Source: Lactiplantibacillus herbarum (GTDB taxonomy: Bacteria; Bacillota; Bacilli; Lactobacillales; Lactobacillaceae). From it: a DNA stretch of 43,420 bases. Where the stretch lies: NCBI RefSeq assembly GCF_001039045.1, contig NZ_LFEE01000022.1:1-43420 (forward strand), given 5' to 3'. Below, piece by piece: positions 16,394 to 24,521 of the stretch (position 1 is the stretch's first letter; every line of letters starts with the position of its first letter). Made by a program: the position numbers and the translations under genes. Under the pieces are notes generated by a model, which did not search any database, was not told the origin of the DNA, and worked only from the letters and a program-made list of their open reading frames with translations.

Positions 16394-17086
16394 TTAATAT
16401 CCCTTTCGAGGATGGTGACTAGGGATATTTTTCGTTACATTATGAAGACTTTCTTCCTTAATGAATCTCGTTTCTACTTCATTTAGTAGTATAAACGTTT
16501 CATTTGGTCTACGAGAATCTAACATGAAGAAGTGCTCCCAAATTGCTACAACATTGGGTGCTGTCGAAATCATGAATACCCAAATTAATATTCCAATCAT
16601 GATGAAATTGGACCAGTAGTGTGTATCTTGATATTTGCTCAGTATCGAAGCAGACACAGCAGTGGCTAATATAGCTGTTATACTCCCCATCATTGAAAGT
16701 ATTGCGTTACTTTGGCGGATTGCTTTTTTTATCTTGTTTTTCTCTACCAAACTATATTTGATTAATAAAGGCCTAGAATAAATATGTTCCTTTTTTAGGA
16801 AATCGCAGAACGCGTCAATGATATCTTCAGTATTATCAATGACTTTACCCTTAAACTTTTTTAAACATATTATAGTTACAGCTATTATCACAACAAAGGC
16901 TATACAAACATCTAGTATACTGACATTGATACCCTTAAAAATATTTTTTAAATGCGTCAGAGTGTTTGTAAACACTATTCCTTCTACAACATAAATTATC
17001 GTACTTAAAATAATATACCTATCCATGTGGTCTAAGCCTTTTAGTTCAGAAACTCTTCTTTCAATAGCTGCTATATCTTTCATCAT
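16394..17086 (-). CDS. four-helix membrane protein, paralogue of previous gene
   Basis: A 230-residue protein with a charged N-terminus (IERRVSELKGLDHMDRY), hydrophobic helices near residues 23-45, 52-75, 128-150 and 156-178, and a charged C-terminal tail. The linker DAFCDFLKKEHIYSRPLLIK and the following EKNKIKKAIRQSNAILSMMG align with the gene at 15695. The two are 60 bases apart and probably co-transcribed from the promoter region shared divergently with the plus-strand gene at 17184. The function is unknown. A more distant relative lies at 34680 at the opposite end of the element. Confidence 0.72.
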   Translation of the reverse strand: MMKDIAAIERRVSELKGLDHMDRYIILSTIIYVVEGIVFTNTLTHLKNIFKGINVSILDVCIAFVVIIAVTIICLKKFKGKVIDNTEDIIDAFCDFLKKEHIYSRPLLIKYSLVEKNKIKKAIRQSNAILSMMGSITAILATAVSASILSKYQDTHYWSNFIMIGILIWVFMISTAPNVVAIWEHFFMLDSRRPNETFILLNEVETRFIKEESLHNVTKNIPSHHPRKGY

Positions 17087-17183
17087 AACATTTCACCTAC
17101 ACTGCTTTTTATTTATACAATAACATGTGAATTCGCTTTCAGTGCTATAATTAAGTTAACTTTACAAACTGGAGGCAATGTTA

Positions 17184-17618
17184 ATGACAAGATTTGTTGG
17201 TTACAATAGTGATGATAATCCTGAGTTAGGTATGTCTAACCTTTACCTAACTATTGGTGCTAAGATGCTAGGTTTAAAACAGAACTATCATATTGAACCC
17301 GAAGAAACAGTCTACTTTTCTTACAAAGAGAATGGTGAATGGTTTGTTAAGGCACGAGCAACCATCGACAAGCAATTACCACAATCCGAAACACCTTGGA
17401 ACGACGGTCACAACTATTATCGTTGGGCTCTAAAGGATGTTTACGAATTTCCACCCTTTGACTTATCATTAATTTCAACAGTTGATAAAAAATATAAGGG
17501 TATTCTGCGTTCTCAGCCTAAAAAGATGGAAGACCTCGATGGTATTAAATCTGACATTGCACCACTTAAAAACGCTACTGATGCTATCATCAGTTCATTA
17601 CACATTCATTCACGCTAA
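17184..17618 (+). CDS. small protein, possible PUA-like (EVE/ASCH) fold
   Basis: A 144-residue cytosolic protein (start at ATG 17184, eight bases after GGAGG; another ATG lies at 17178). Its middle, WFVKARATIDKQ..NYYRWALKDVYEFPPFDL, resembles the strand pattern of PUA-like EVE/ASCH domains that bind modified bases or RNA; this is a pattern judgement only. It is one of only two plus-strand genes in the element and has its own terminator. If the fold is right, it could read the mark written by the element's methyltransferase. It might equally be an unrelated small cargo protein. Confidence 0.6.
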   Translation: MTRFVGYNSDDNPELGMSNLYLTIGAKMLGLKQNYHIEPEETVYFSYKENGEWFVKARATIDKQLPQSETPWNDGHNYYRWALKDVYEFPPFDLSLISTVDKKYKGILRSQPKKMEDLDGIKSDIAPLKNATDAIISSLHIHSR

Positions 17619-17621
17619 AAC

Positions 17622-17648
17622 CGCAAGAGTCCTTTATGGGCTCTTTTT
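17622..17648 (+). terminator. terminator of the 17184 gene
   Basis: Stem AAGAGTCC/GGGCTCTT with loop TTTAT, followed by TTTTTAA on the plus strand. It ends at the integrase stop codon. Confidence 0.8.
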
Positions 17649-18936
17649 AATTAGATAGGCTTAACTTACTACCTAAAGTCTTCATCTTATCCTGATTATG
17701 CTTCAAGTAGTAGTTACGAGTAACTGCTTCGCCAGAATGCCCAGCAATTTGAATAACATCTTCCATCGCAATAGCTTGGTCATTGATAAACATTGAAATT
17801 GCTGTTGCACGTAATTTGTGAAACGATAATTTTTGATGCAACTTACCCTCTTCAATTAAAGAAGCATTTAACTCTCTCCACCAACGTGCTGGAGTTACTG
17901 GGCTATAGTACTTGCCAGTTTCATCGCTAAAGACAAAGTCAAACTTTTGACCATCGTTCATTACCCATTTTTTATGGTTAGTTTGTTTTTTCAAAGTTTT
18001 TAATTCTTGAACTAATTCTGGCATTAGGGGAACAACACGGTCATCACCATTCTTTGGGCTAGGTTTCATGTCACCACGCTGTCTAGCCTTATCGACTTGA
18101 CCATTATCATCATAATGTGTTGAATCAGTAATATTATAAGCAACATAGACATACGCATCTTCACCTAAATGAACATTATTCCAAGTTAGTGCCAGTAATT
18201 CTCCTTTTCTCATTGCCGTGCCTAAGGCAGTTTTTAATAAGGCCCTGCGGACAATATCGGTATCTGCATTAATTTCATTAACCGCCGCAATTCGTTCATC
18301 TTTATCGAATGCCTTAATCCGATGCTTGTTTTTTCTCTCAATACGTTCTGTCTTGGTATCTATTCGAACGTGCTTATTAACGTTAGTAGTGACCATGCCA
18401 TGCTCAATTGCATATTCGAACACACAACTAATGGTTTGCTTAAATCGGGCACGTGCATGATAAGTCTTGCCATACTTATTTCGTAGATTATCCATAAATA
18501 CTTGACAATCGTTTAAAGTAATTTCATTAATTTGCTTATCCGAAAACCATTTAAAGTTAGGCGTATCGTTAATAATCTTAGCAGTTTGATAAACTTTATT
18601 AAAACCAGCGTTTGATGCGTAATAGACTGTTTGTGCTGTCTCTTCCCAATCCCCTCCAAGTATAGTGATTTCTCTAAATGTGGGAGTCGTTATTTTAGTA
18701 ATTGTCTTATCTGCATCATAATACTTAGCTTTTTGTTCTTCACACCATTCTTGCCATTGCTTATTTGCTTGTGCCTTAGTTAGCTTTTTATGCACTTGCA
18801 TGCTAAAACTACGCGTGACCTTGACTGAATTATTAAACCGCTTCTTAAATAGCAATCCACCGTTGTTACGCTTAATAACTCCACTTGTCGTATTCCCAAT
18901 CCAAACCACGCCTTCACTAGTTCGCTTTAGTGTCAT
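17647..18936 (-). CDS. int: tyrosine-type integrase of the element
   Basis: A 429-residue phage/ICE-type tyrosine recombinase. It has an N-terminal arm-binding region (GGLLFKKRFNNSVKVTRSFS), a SAM-like core-binding domain with LNDCQVFMDNLRNKYGKTYH, and a catalytic domain with Arg in LGTAMRKGELLALTW, HKLR in SFHKLRATAIS, GHSGEAVTR, and the nucleophile Tyr in NYYLKH. All catalytic residues are in place. It lies about 2 kb from the left repeat, as usual for an element integrase, and should catalyse recombination between attL and attR. GGAG precedes the ATG. The upstream promoter (TTGTTG, 16 bp, TAAATT) contains the AGAGTTACA motif shared with other element genes. Confidence 0.93.
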   Translation of the reverse strand: MTLKRTSEGVVWIGNTTSGVIKRNNGGLLFKKRFNNSVKVTRSFSMQVHKKLTKAQANKQWQEWCEEQKAKYYDADKTITKITTPTFREITILGGDWEETAQTVYYASNAGFNKVYQTAKIINDTPNFKWFSDKQINEITLNDCQVFMDNLRNKYGKTYHARARFKQTISCVFEYAIEHGMVTTNVNKHVRIDTKTERIERKNKHRIKAFDKDERIAAVNEINADTDIVRRALLKTALGTAMRKGELLALTWNNVHLGEDAYVYVAYNITDSTHYDDNGQVDKARQRGDMKPSPKNGDDRVVPLMPELVQELKTLKKQTNHKKWVMNDGQKFDFVFSDETGKYYSPVTPARWWRELNASLIEEGKLHQKLSFHKLRATAISMFINDQAIAMEDVIQIAGHSGEAVTRNYYLKHNQDKMKTLGSKLSLSN

Positions 18937-18959
18937 AGTATCCGCTCCTGTTTTTTCGT

Positions 18960-19109
18960 TTAATTTAGTCTACTGTAACTCTTCAACAATGCTTCGTTAA
19001 CCTGTTCTTTATCAGGTTTGATGTGCCAAATTCAGCCGGTTGCTTCTTTAGCGTCTATAAGATAACTCTCTTCCTGAATAAAGTCCTCTCCTTTCTTATC
19101 TAATTTCAA
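18960..19109 (-). pseudogene. candidate broken excisionase-size ORF upstream of int
   Basis: A 50-codon frame from TTG 19109 to TAA 18960 is interrupted by a single in-frame TGA at 19032-19034. The first part reads KLDKKGEDFIQEESYLIDAK and the rest IWHIKPDKEQVNEALLKSYS. It sits immediately upstream of int, where xis-like genes are found. The composition looks protein-like, but I cannot match a family, and it overlaps the int promoter. It may be a decayed gene or chance. Confidence 0.3.
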
Positions 19110-19142
19110 AAAAATGCCACCCAGTATTACTGGATGACATTT
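19105..19142 (-). terminator. terminator of the 19148 gene
   Basis: On the minus strand the stem ATGTCATCCAG/CTGGGTGGCAT is followed by TTTTTTT. Confidence 0.85.
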
Positions 19143-19147
19143 ATCTA

Positions 19148-19660
19148 CTACTTATTGTGCTTAAATTTTGAAATTGGATAACTAGCCGTTTTATTTTTAC
19201 CGCCAGCTGGACGGAATACCTCAGTGGGCTTAGCATACTGAACTTTTTTCATGAATACCGTTACTTGCTTGTCTAAGCCTATTAGTTTAGTTTCAATGGC
19301 ATCCCAACTATCCCACAGGTCATCAGCCTTAACATCATCAGCAACCCCCAGCTCCTTAATACTTAGCAGTAATTGATGCACATAATTAGCACGCTGATAA
19401 GCCGTATTACCAATGTAAGCTAACTTAGTATGACCATCTGATGACTTAATTAGTTTAAATTCGGGTAAACGACCATCTTTGATACGTGTCGTAATCCCCT
19501 GCAGTATTCCTACTCTTGTTTTGCCAGTAGTGGTTACTAGTTGTTGCTTTAATTTGTCGTTAATTAGTAAGTACTGCCAAATATCCTTCTGCGTGCGTGG
19601 TTTGTCCCGTAATATTAATGGTAATTCTTTGATTACGGCCGCTGTTGCGCTTTCATTCAT
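19148..19660 (-). CDS. unknown element protein, possible winged-helix N-terminus
   Basis: A 170-residue soluble protein that I do not recognise. The N-terminal half (IKELPLILRDKPRTQKDIWQ, then ILQGITTRIKDGRLPEFKLI and a TKLAYIG hairpin) has the helix-helix-hairpin look of a winged helix. The C-terminal part is helical (LLLSIKELGVADDVKADDLW) and ends in a basic tail. The start is ATG 19660, eight bases after AAAGGATGG. It has its own promoter with the shared GAGTTACAACA spacer element and its own terminator. It may be a DNA-binding accessory protein. Confidence 0.6.
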   Translation of the reverse strand: MNESATAAVIKELPLILRDKPRTQKDIWQYLLINDKLKQQLVTTTGKTRVGILQGITTRIKDGRLPEFKLIKSSDGHTKLAYIGNTAYQRANYVHQLLLSIKELGVADDVKADDLWDSWDAIETKLIGLDKQVTVFMKKVQYAKPTEVFRPAGGKNKTASYPISKFKHNK

Positions 19661-19683
19661 ATTCAAGACCATCCTTTGTTTTA

Positions 19684-19713
19684 TTTATGGTCTTGTTGTA
19701 ACTCTCTTGCCAA
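19684..19713 (-). promoter_or_regulatory. promoter of the 19148 gene with shared spacer motif
   Basis: On the minus strand TTGGCA (19708-19713), an 18-bp spacer containing AGAGAGTTACAACA and CATAAA (19684-19689). The -35 and the spacer motif recur at 24522-24550. Confidence 0.5.
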
Positions 19714-19742
19714 CCTTAATCCTGTGCATTCAGTGTCAAAAC

Positions 19743-19777
19743 AAAAAAATCATCCCATTAAGGATGACCTTTCTTCA
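19743..19777 (-). terminator. terminator of the 19790 gene
   Basis: On the minus strand GTCATCC-TTAAT-GGGATGAT is followed by TTTTTTT. Confidence 0.75.
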
Positions 19778-19789
19778 ACGATTATGTAA

Positions 19790-20161
19790 TTACTTTAATT
19801 GATATTGCATTAGCCATTCTGGTGGGGTATTACGTCTAAAGGTCAACTGGCTTTGACTGTCTAATCGGTAATCTGGCACCAAATACATGTTAAAGTTATC
19901 CTTACTTTGCCAGTCATTGCCAAACATTAATAGATAATAGTCTGCCAAACACGGCCGTTTATCTGTATGGATAAAGAACTCTAACTCATCATGATTGCGC
20001 CTTTTCCCACGAGCGAACTTAACATTAATAAGCTTTCCATCCACTTGCATGTCCCAACTTGGATTACCGGTTGGTGCCCGATAACAATCGTAATTTTTAG
20101 CTTTAAACCACGTTTCTGCTTGATTCTCCGCTGAATACCACAACATTTCATTAACTTTCAA
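19790..20161 (-). CDS. PD-(D/E)XK nuclease-like small protein
   Basis: A protein of about 123 residues (TTG start at 20161, eight bases after AAAGGATGG; an ATG nine residues into the frame is an alternative). The pattern NQAETWFKAKNYDCYRAP, then GNPSWDMQVDGKLINVKFAR, matches the core helix and the D-x(n)-(E/D)xK strand of PD-(D/E)XK folds. Here the second acid is Asn (NVK), so catalysis is doubtful unless another residue supplies the metal ligand. C-terminal strands ADYYLLMFGND and MYLVPDY fit the same fold. It lies downstream of the FtsK gene. It may be a resolvase-type accessory or a degenerate endonuclease. Confidence 0.6.
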   Translation of the reverse strand: MKVNEMLWYSAENQAETWFKAKNYDCYRAPTGNPSWDMQVDGKLINVKFARGKRRNHDELEFFIHTDKRPCLADYYLLMFGNDWQSKDNFNMYLVPDYRLDSQSQLTFRRNTPPEWLMQYQLK

Positions 20162-20313
20162 AATACAAACCATCCTTTTAGCTTGATAGTTTATATTCCT
20201 ACTTTCAGTAATAACCTTATTTCAGCCTCGCATGCTAATAATTGCCGTCGGGCGCTGGAATAATAAGGTTTAGACACCGTTTAACAACCATTTAATTTGC
20301 TGTTAACAAACGA

Positions 20314-20694
20314 TTAATTATCTAAGCACTTAATAAACAGGTAACGGTCAAATGGCGCCGGGATAACTTCCACTCGTTGACCATAATTTTCCCAGATAAA
20401 TTTCTGCATTTCACTATAATTTTTCATGCTTTTCAATCTGTCCAAATCGGCCTTACTAAAGGTTAAACCAGAATAATTTATCATGCCGAATTCTCCACCT
20501 AACAGCCGAAATAATTTTAATAAGTCACTGTAGTCATCATCCAAGTTAGCACCTAGTTTATGGCCCAACAAGTTCTCTATTGCGGCCGAGGCATTAGCTT
20601 CCAGTTGGCCAGCATCATACCCTACCATAATCATCTGACTTAACATTAATTTGTCAATTTCATTTAACTTGTTTAGTGCATTTACATTTAACAT
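20314..20694 (-). CDS. unknown element protein following ftsK-like gene
   Basis: A 126-residue acidic, mostly helical soluble protein (MLNVNALNKLNEIDKLMLSQ; LEANASAAIENLLGHKLGAN; a C-terminal FIWENYGQRVEVIPAPFDRY). No family is recognised. The start is ATG 20694, eight bases after AGGGAGTG. It begins 44 bases after the FtsK-like gene and is likely in the same transcript, so it may be an accessory to DNA transfer or partition. Confidence 0.6.
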   Translation of the reverse strand: MLNVNALNKLNEIDKLMLSQMIMVGYDAGQLEANASAAIENLLGHKLGANLDDDYSDLLKLFRLLGGEFGMINYSGLTFSKADLDRLKSMKNYSEMQKFIWENYGQRVEVIPAPFDRYLFIKCLDN

Positions 20695-20738
20695 TCTTAC
20701 GACACTCCCTTTAATTAGTGTCATAAAGATAACGTCTT

Positions 20739-22835
20739 CTACTCTCTTGTGTTGTTGATTTTTATCAACTTTCCAAGTTCAATTGGTTCCAGCAATACTT
20801 CTCCAGCTACTGATGTATTTTGTTCACCATAGTTACTGGCTGTATTAAATTTACGGTCAAAGTTATCATGAACTTCTTGCGTGTCAATATTAGCAGTTCT
20901 AACTTCCGTATAACCAGAATTAAAACTTATTTGCGGGTTATCAGTTTTTAAGTCAGGAGCATTTACAAAAAACAATCCCCGTCTTTGCTCACTCTTTGAT
21001 TCTAAGTACTTACTCATTTCTTGACTATTATCAATGGAGTTCCAAACATTGCTTCGAGCATACCCAAGCACTTGGATGTTAGTAGTATCAAATAAGCGCC
21101 CGACTTCTCCCTTGCTAAATTGCTGCGTTATAACAATCACAGATACTCCACGTGAACCATGTTCTTGGCTTATTTTGACCATTATTCGTTCGATTGCATC
21201 ACGTAATTTAATCTTCTTACCATCAATTTCAACTCGTTCACCTTCAGCAGCCGCTAACGTATTAGCATACTCGTCAAAGACTAGTAGTAACTTACCTAGC
21301 GTATGGTCAGGGTTCTTGTGGTTATATTCCTTAATATTCTTAACTCCATTATTGATAAATAACTGTTTACGTTTAGTTGCTTGTTCATCAATATGCTGCA
21401 ACATTACATAGATTTCATGAACTTCACTTTTAACCAGCATGCCACTTTGCTTGAACCCGTTACTGATATAATCTTCATCCTTTACAGTTGCAATATAGAC
21501 ATCAGAATAATCAAACCTTTTATTAGTCTTCAAATACAACATACTTAGAATAACCTGCGTTATCATTGTCGACTTACCACTTCTGCTTTGGGCTCCGCAC
21601 AATATTGCAGTTAAGTCATCACCTCTTGGGAGGTCAACTACATACTTTCCAGTGCGGGAATTTCCCAGTTTTAGCTTACCTTTATTTGCATACTCTTTAA
21701 TTGTCTTAATATTAGTAGTTACTGGTGGTACTATTTGGCCTAAAACGAACGTCATCTGGAATGAACCATGGTCACTAGCTATTGCTTTAGTCATTACATC
21801 ACAACGAAGATTCTTAGCAACTAAATCAACTTTCTTTTTGGCATCAGAGTATGTTGTATTTCCAATTAGTCGCATACGCATATTGATGTAACTACTACTA
21901 CCTGTTACTGAGTTACTGTTATTGTCCCAATAACTAAAGCCTAAACTATCACTATTTTGGGCAAAGTATTTCCAGATGCTCCAAATTTTATCCGGTAAAT
22001 GATTCTTATCTACATAATCCCGTTGTTGCTTTAACACTGCTGATTTTTCATCTTGAACGGCCAACTCTAAAAGTTCTGGATAAACTTTATAGTTACCACT
22101 TAACAGCATTTTATTAACTGTTTCCTTTAATGGTTGTCTTTTGATAATCGACAAAACATCTTGTTTTAAACGTTCATTGTATATGTATTGACCAGTTTTA
22201 AAGTCAGGCAAAATCCGTAACTCCTTTAGCATATAATCATCAAGGTTTACAACTTTTGCTTGTTGATATTTAAGACTAATATCTATGTTTAATACTGCTG
22301 AAAATCCAGCCTCTTGAGTTATCTTCAAATTGCTTAGCAGGATGAAATCATCAAACAGAATGCCTTGCTGAGCACCGTTCAAGCACTGATACAGCTCCAG
22401 TAAAACATCAAACTCTCTTAGCGGATATTGGTAATATCGATTCTTAGCGTTCTTATTGGATAAGTGGTCATCTAGTAATTGAACGATACAATAGGATGCG
22501 TCTCTGCAACACTTATAATGCCTGTATGTTAGAACACTGATTATTACTACTAAATCGACAAGGAACATCCATTTAAACCGTTTTGTTAATAACAGTAAAA
22601 CTACTACCAGAATAATCTTCGTTATTAATCGATTTGATTTTCCGTTAATAGATTTTATTTGGGCCTGCTTGACCAATAAGTATCTATTTTCATAATATGT
22701 TCTTAACAACAATTTTTTAACTTGCTTTAAGACAACCGTTACTTGCTTATACTGGTCATCGTTTAGTCTTAATTTAAACCAATTTTCCAATCTTAACTTT
22801 AAGTAGTAACCGAACTCTTTATATTCTTGTTTCAT
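20739..22835 (-). CDS. FtsK/TcpA-like DNA translocase (transfer coupling ATPase)
   Basis: A 698-residue ATPase of the FtsK-HerA superfamily. Two membrane helices lie near residues 73-95 and 88-105 (ITKIILVVVLLLLTKRFKWM). A long linker follows, then Walker A LCGAQSRSGKSTMITQVI (about 410-430), Walker B LGKLLLVFDEYANTL (about 510) and the sensor region VSVIVITQQFSKGEVGRLFD. Length and topology match coupling proteins such as TcpA or ICE Orf21-like proteins rather than cell-division FtsK (no gamma domain). It should pump DNA at the membrane during transfer or partition. It lies directly after the putative replication gene, with 10 bases between them, so they form an operon. No relaxase is nearby. 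Confidence 0.88.
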   Translation of the reverse strand: MKQEYKEFGYYLKLRLENWFKLRLNDDQYKQVTVVLKQVKKLLLRTYYENRYLLVKQAQIKSINGKSNRLITKIILVVVLLLLTKRFKWMFLVDLVVIISVLTYRHYKCCRDASYCIVQLLDDHLSNKNAKNRYYQYPLREFDVLLELYQCLNGAQQGILFDDFILLSNLKITQEAGFSAVLNIDISLKYQQAKVVNLDDYMLKELRILPDFKTGQYIYNERLKQDVLSIIKRQPLKETVNKMLLSGNYKVYPELLELAVQDEKSAVLKQQRDYVDKNHLPDKIWSIWKYFAQNSDSLGFSYWDNNSNSVTGSSSYINMRMRLIGNTTYSDAKKKVDLVAKNLRCDVMTKAIASDHGSFQMTFVLGQIVPPVTTNIKTIKEYANKGKLKLGNSRTGKYVVDLPRGDDLTAILCGAQSRSGKSTMITQVILSMLYLKTNKRFDYSDVYIATVKDEDYISNGFKQSGMLVKSEVHEIYVMLQHIDEQATKRKQLFINNGVKNIKEYNHKNPDHTLGKLLLVFDEYANTLAAAEGERVEIDGKKIKLRDAIERIMVKISQEHGSRGVSVIVITQQFSKGEVGRLFDTTNIQVLGYARSNVWNSIDNSQEMSKYLESKSEQRRGLFFVNAPDLKTDNPQISFNSGYTEVRTANIDTQEVHDNFDRKFNTASNYGEQNTSVAGEVLLEPIELGKLIKINNTRE

Positions 22836-22845
22836 GGCTATAGCC

Positions 22846-23679
22846 TTACTCGCTGGCTAGTTGTTTAGTTACTGTAGTCCGCTTATTACGTTCTAGTACT
22901 TCATCATACTCCCAGTTCAATTGATTAATAATTCCACCTGCTGGCTGAGTTGCCTGTTTGAAGTCAAGTAATACTAAAGACTGGTTATCCTCAATGCTCG
23001 TCAGCTTTGCTACGGATTTGCCATTCTGATTTTGAACGTTTAGTGCATAGCCCTGAATCGTTTCAAAGTCTTCTACTTGCCGAATACATAACATTAAACA
23101 ACCATCTTCAATTGGCTTAGTGAATAGGTTACGATGCTCATTGATAGCCTCTGCCATTAATTCAAACGACGGAAAGACTGCAACTAATGTGCGACCTTGT
23201 TCCGGACTAATATTAGTCGTTAAATCATCCACAACTTTAAACTGTAATTTATTGATGGCCTTACCGTCAAAGCTGGCTACTGTTTCCAAGTCTAAACTAT
23301 CTTTCATTCGACTAAACTGGCCTAGTCGTAACCCTTTCTCCCGCATGAACCAAACGGCCTTACTTAACATGAACCAATTGGTCAGCAAGCTAGTATCTAA
23401 CTTATCCACATACAACCCACCAAATGACCATCGATTACCAATACCATTAGTTTGCCTAACTTTTAGTGTTTTTGACTTAATTAGTGATTTTAGTGCTCGC
23501 TGATTGCTGCCACCTGTTAGGTTGCTTAAAATCTCCCTGCTACTGCTACCTAATGAGTGACTCAGCCCAAATAATTCACTAGGTTGCATCACCCGTTTAA
23601 TATGTAGCTTACCATCATATAATAATTCATTTTTAGCTAAATTATTTTGAACTTTAACTTGTCGTTCTTTTTTCGTCAT
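22846..23679 (-). CDS. putative replication-initiator/replication-relaxation-like protein
   Basis: A 277-residue soluble protein. The N-terminal third looks like a winged helix (MQPSELFGLSHSLGSSSREI, then NQRALKSLIKSKTLKVRQ and a GIGNRWSFGGLYV hairpin). The rest is mixed alpha/beta with PEQGRTLVAVFPSFELMAEA. It is not a RepA_N, Rep_3 or rolling-circle Rep that I recognise. Arguments for a replication or origin-binding role are the five iterons 95-200 bases upstream and the tight link to the FtsK-like gene. A Replic_Relax-type protein is the closest idea. It could instead be a transcription regulator of the transfer operon. Confidence 0.6.
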   Translation of the reverse strand: MTKKERQVKVQNNLAKNELLYDGKLHIKRVMQPSELFGLSHSLGSSSREILSNLTGGSNQRALKSLIKSKTLKVRQTNGIGNRWSFGGLYVDKLDTSLLTNWFMLSKAVWFMREKGLRLGQFSRMKDSLDLETVASFDGKAINKLQFKVVDDLTTNISPEQGRTLVAVFPSFELMAEAINEHRNLFTKPIEDGCLMLCIRQVEDFETIQGYALNVQNQNGKSVAKLTSIEDNQSLVLLDFKQATQPAGGIINQLNWEYDEVLERNKRTTVTKQLASE

Positions 23680-23773
23680 TCCAATTCCTCATTTCCTTAA
23701 AAAAATTCTTAGCTGCCCCATTCCAGCTATTTTGACCTCAATTGCTCCAATTATTGCTGACTGTTGAATGTTA

Positions 23774-23882
23774 AAAATAGTCATTATTATCAATAAAAAT
23801 TAGTCACTTTTATAATAATAATTAGTCATTTTATAATATGATTTCAGTCATCATTTATTAATCTATTTAGTCACTATTATTT
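23774..23882 (-). repeat. five iterons, putative origin of the element
   Basis: Five copies of a motif with minus-strand core (A/G)TGACT(A/G)A occur at 23779, 23802, 23824, 23846 and 23869 (position of AGTCA on the plus strand). Spacing is 23, 22, 22 and 23 bp, so every copy is on the same helix face. The best copies share AAAGTGACTAATTT or AAAATGACTAATT with the array at 34521. Surroundings are very A+T-rich. This is the layout of iteron origins of theta plasmids in lactic acid bacteria; the origin role is inferred. Confidence 0.75.
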
Positions 23883-23909
23883 AACGTTTAGACAGCATCT
23901 AATGGACAG

Positions 23910-24077
23910 CTAGATTAATATTGAAGCAGTATCTGAACCGGTGTACCCAAATTGATAGCATAGCCTTAGTAACTTCCAAGTTACCTTCATGGGCGCTTGC
24001 TTCTGATTAAGACGCCGGGCTAAAACTAATGAACGTTCTTGCCTGTAATCCCAATAAAACTTAGCAAATTTCACCAT
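23910..24077 (-). CDS. small basic unknown protein
   Basis: A 55-residue basic protein beginning MVKFAKFYWDYRQERS, with LARRLNQKQAPMKVTWKLLR in the middle. The start is ATG 24077 because AGGAGG stands seven bases ahead; a longer frame to 24140 has no such site. Helical and Arg/Lys-rich, it is possibly a regulator or DNA-binding peptide. It lies just upstream of the iterons and the putative replication gene. The promoter area carries another GTTACAACA motif (about 24108-24120). Confidence 0.55.
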   Translation of the reverse strand: MVKFAKFYWDYRQERSLVLARRLNQKQAPMKVTWKLLRLCYQFGYTGSDTASILI

Positions 24078-24175
24078 TCGTTGACCTCCTAACAGCCTTG
24101 TAGTTACCTTTGTTGTAACATGAGTCTGACAAGTGTGCATCTTTTGCTCGACATGTTTGGTAACTAATTTTGGTC

Positions 24176-24204
24176 AAAAAAATAGCCCCCTTTAAAGGGC
24201 TAAT
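24176..24204 (-). terminator. terminator of the 24213 gene
   Basis: On the minus strand TAGCCC-TTTAAA-GGGGGCTA is followed by TTTTTTT. Confidence 0.85.
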
Positions 24205-24212
24205 AGTTGTAA

Positions 24213-24500
24213 TTATCTAGATTGACAATCTAACATCTTCCGGATATCTAGGTATGACGTAAACACTTCATACTCTAATTGTGCTAATACTTTGTCGCTG
24301 TTTGCATCATAATTAACGGCAGTTATTTGACTACCAACTTTTAGGAATTTATCTGCTTGTTCGTCAAATTCACGGTAAGAATATATGTGTTTGCCAATAA
24401 TTAACTGCCAATTACTTGTAGGATTTTCCCGGTCAAAATTAAGCAGTTGCTCTTTAAATTCCATCAAAGTGTAACCATTCAGCCAAATAATATTAGTCAT
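24213..24500 (-). CDS. small unknown element protein
   Basis: A 95-residue acidic soluble protein (MTNIIWLNGYTLMEFKEQLL; later IGKHIYSYREFDEQADKFLK and a C-terminal ANSDKVLAQLEYEVFTSYLD). No family is recognised. It is monocistronic: two candidate promoters lie upstream (24522-24550 and 24641-24669) and a terminator follows. A single TGACTAA matches its start codon, but it is not part of a spaced array. Confidence 0.6.
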   Translation of the reverse strand: MTNIIWLNGYTLMEFKEQLLNFDRENPTSNWQLIIGKHIYSYREFDEQADKFLKVGSQITAVNYDANSDKVLAQLEYEVFTSYLDIRKMLDCQSR

Positions 24501-24521
24501 AGGTCATCTTCCATTCCAATT

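Noticed and set aside
19032-19034. In-frame TGA as selenocysteine or programmed read-through
   Set aside because: No SECIS-like hairpin or selenium genes are seen; decay or chance is far simpler.
19790-20161. Restriction endonuclease partner of the orphan methyltransferase
   Set aside because: It is 12 kb away, lacks the catalytic acid and sits in a different transcript, so a restriction-modification pair cannot be supported.
23774-23882. Five repeats at 22-23 bp read as a mini CRISPR
   Set aside because: The repeat core is only about 7-14 bp, spacing is one repeat unit without unique spacers, and the phasing fits iterons.
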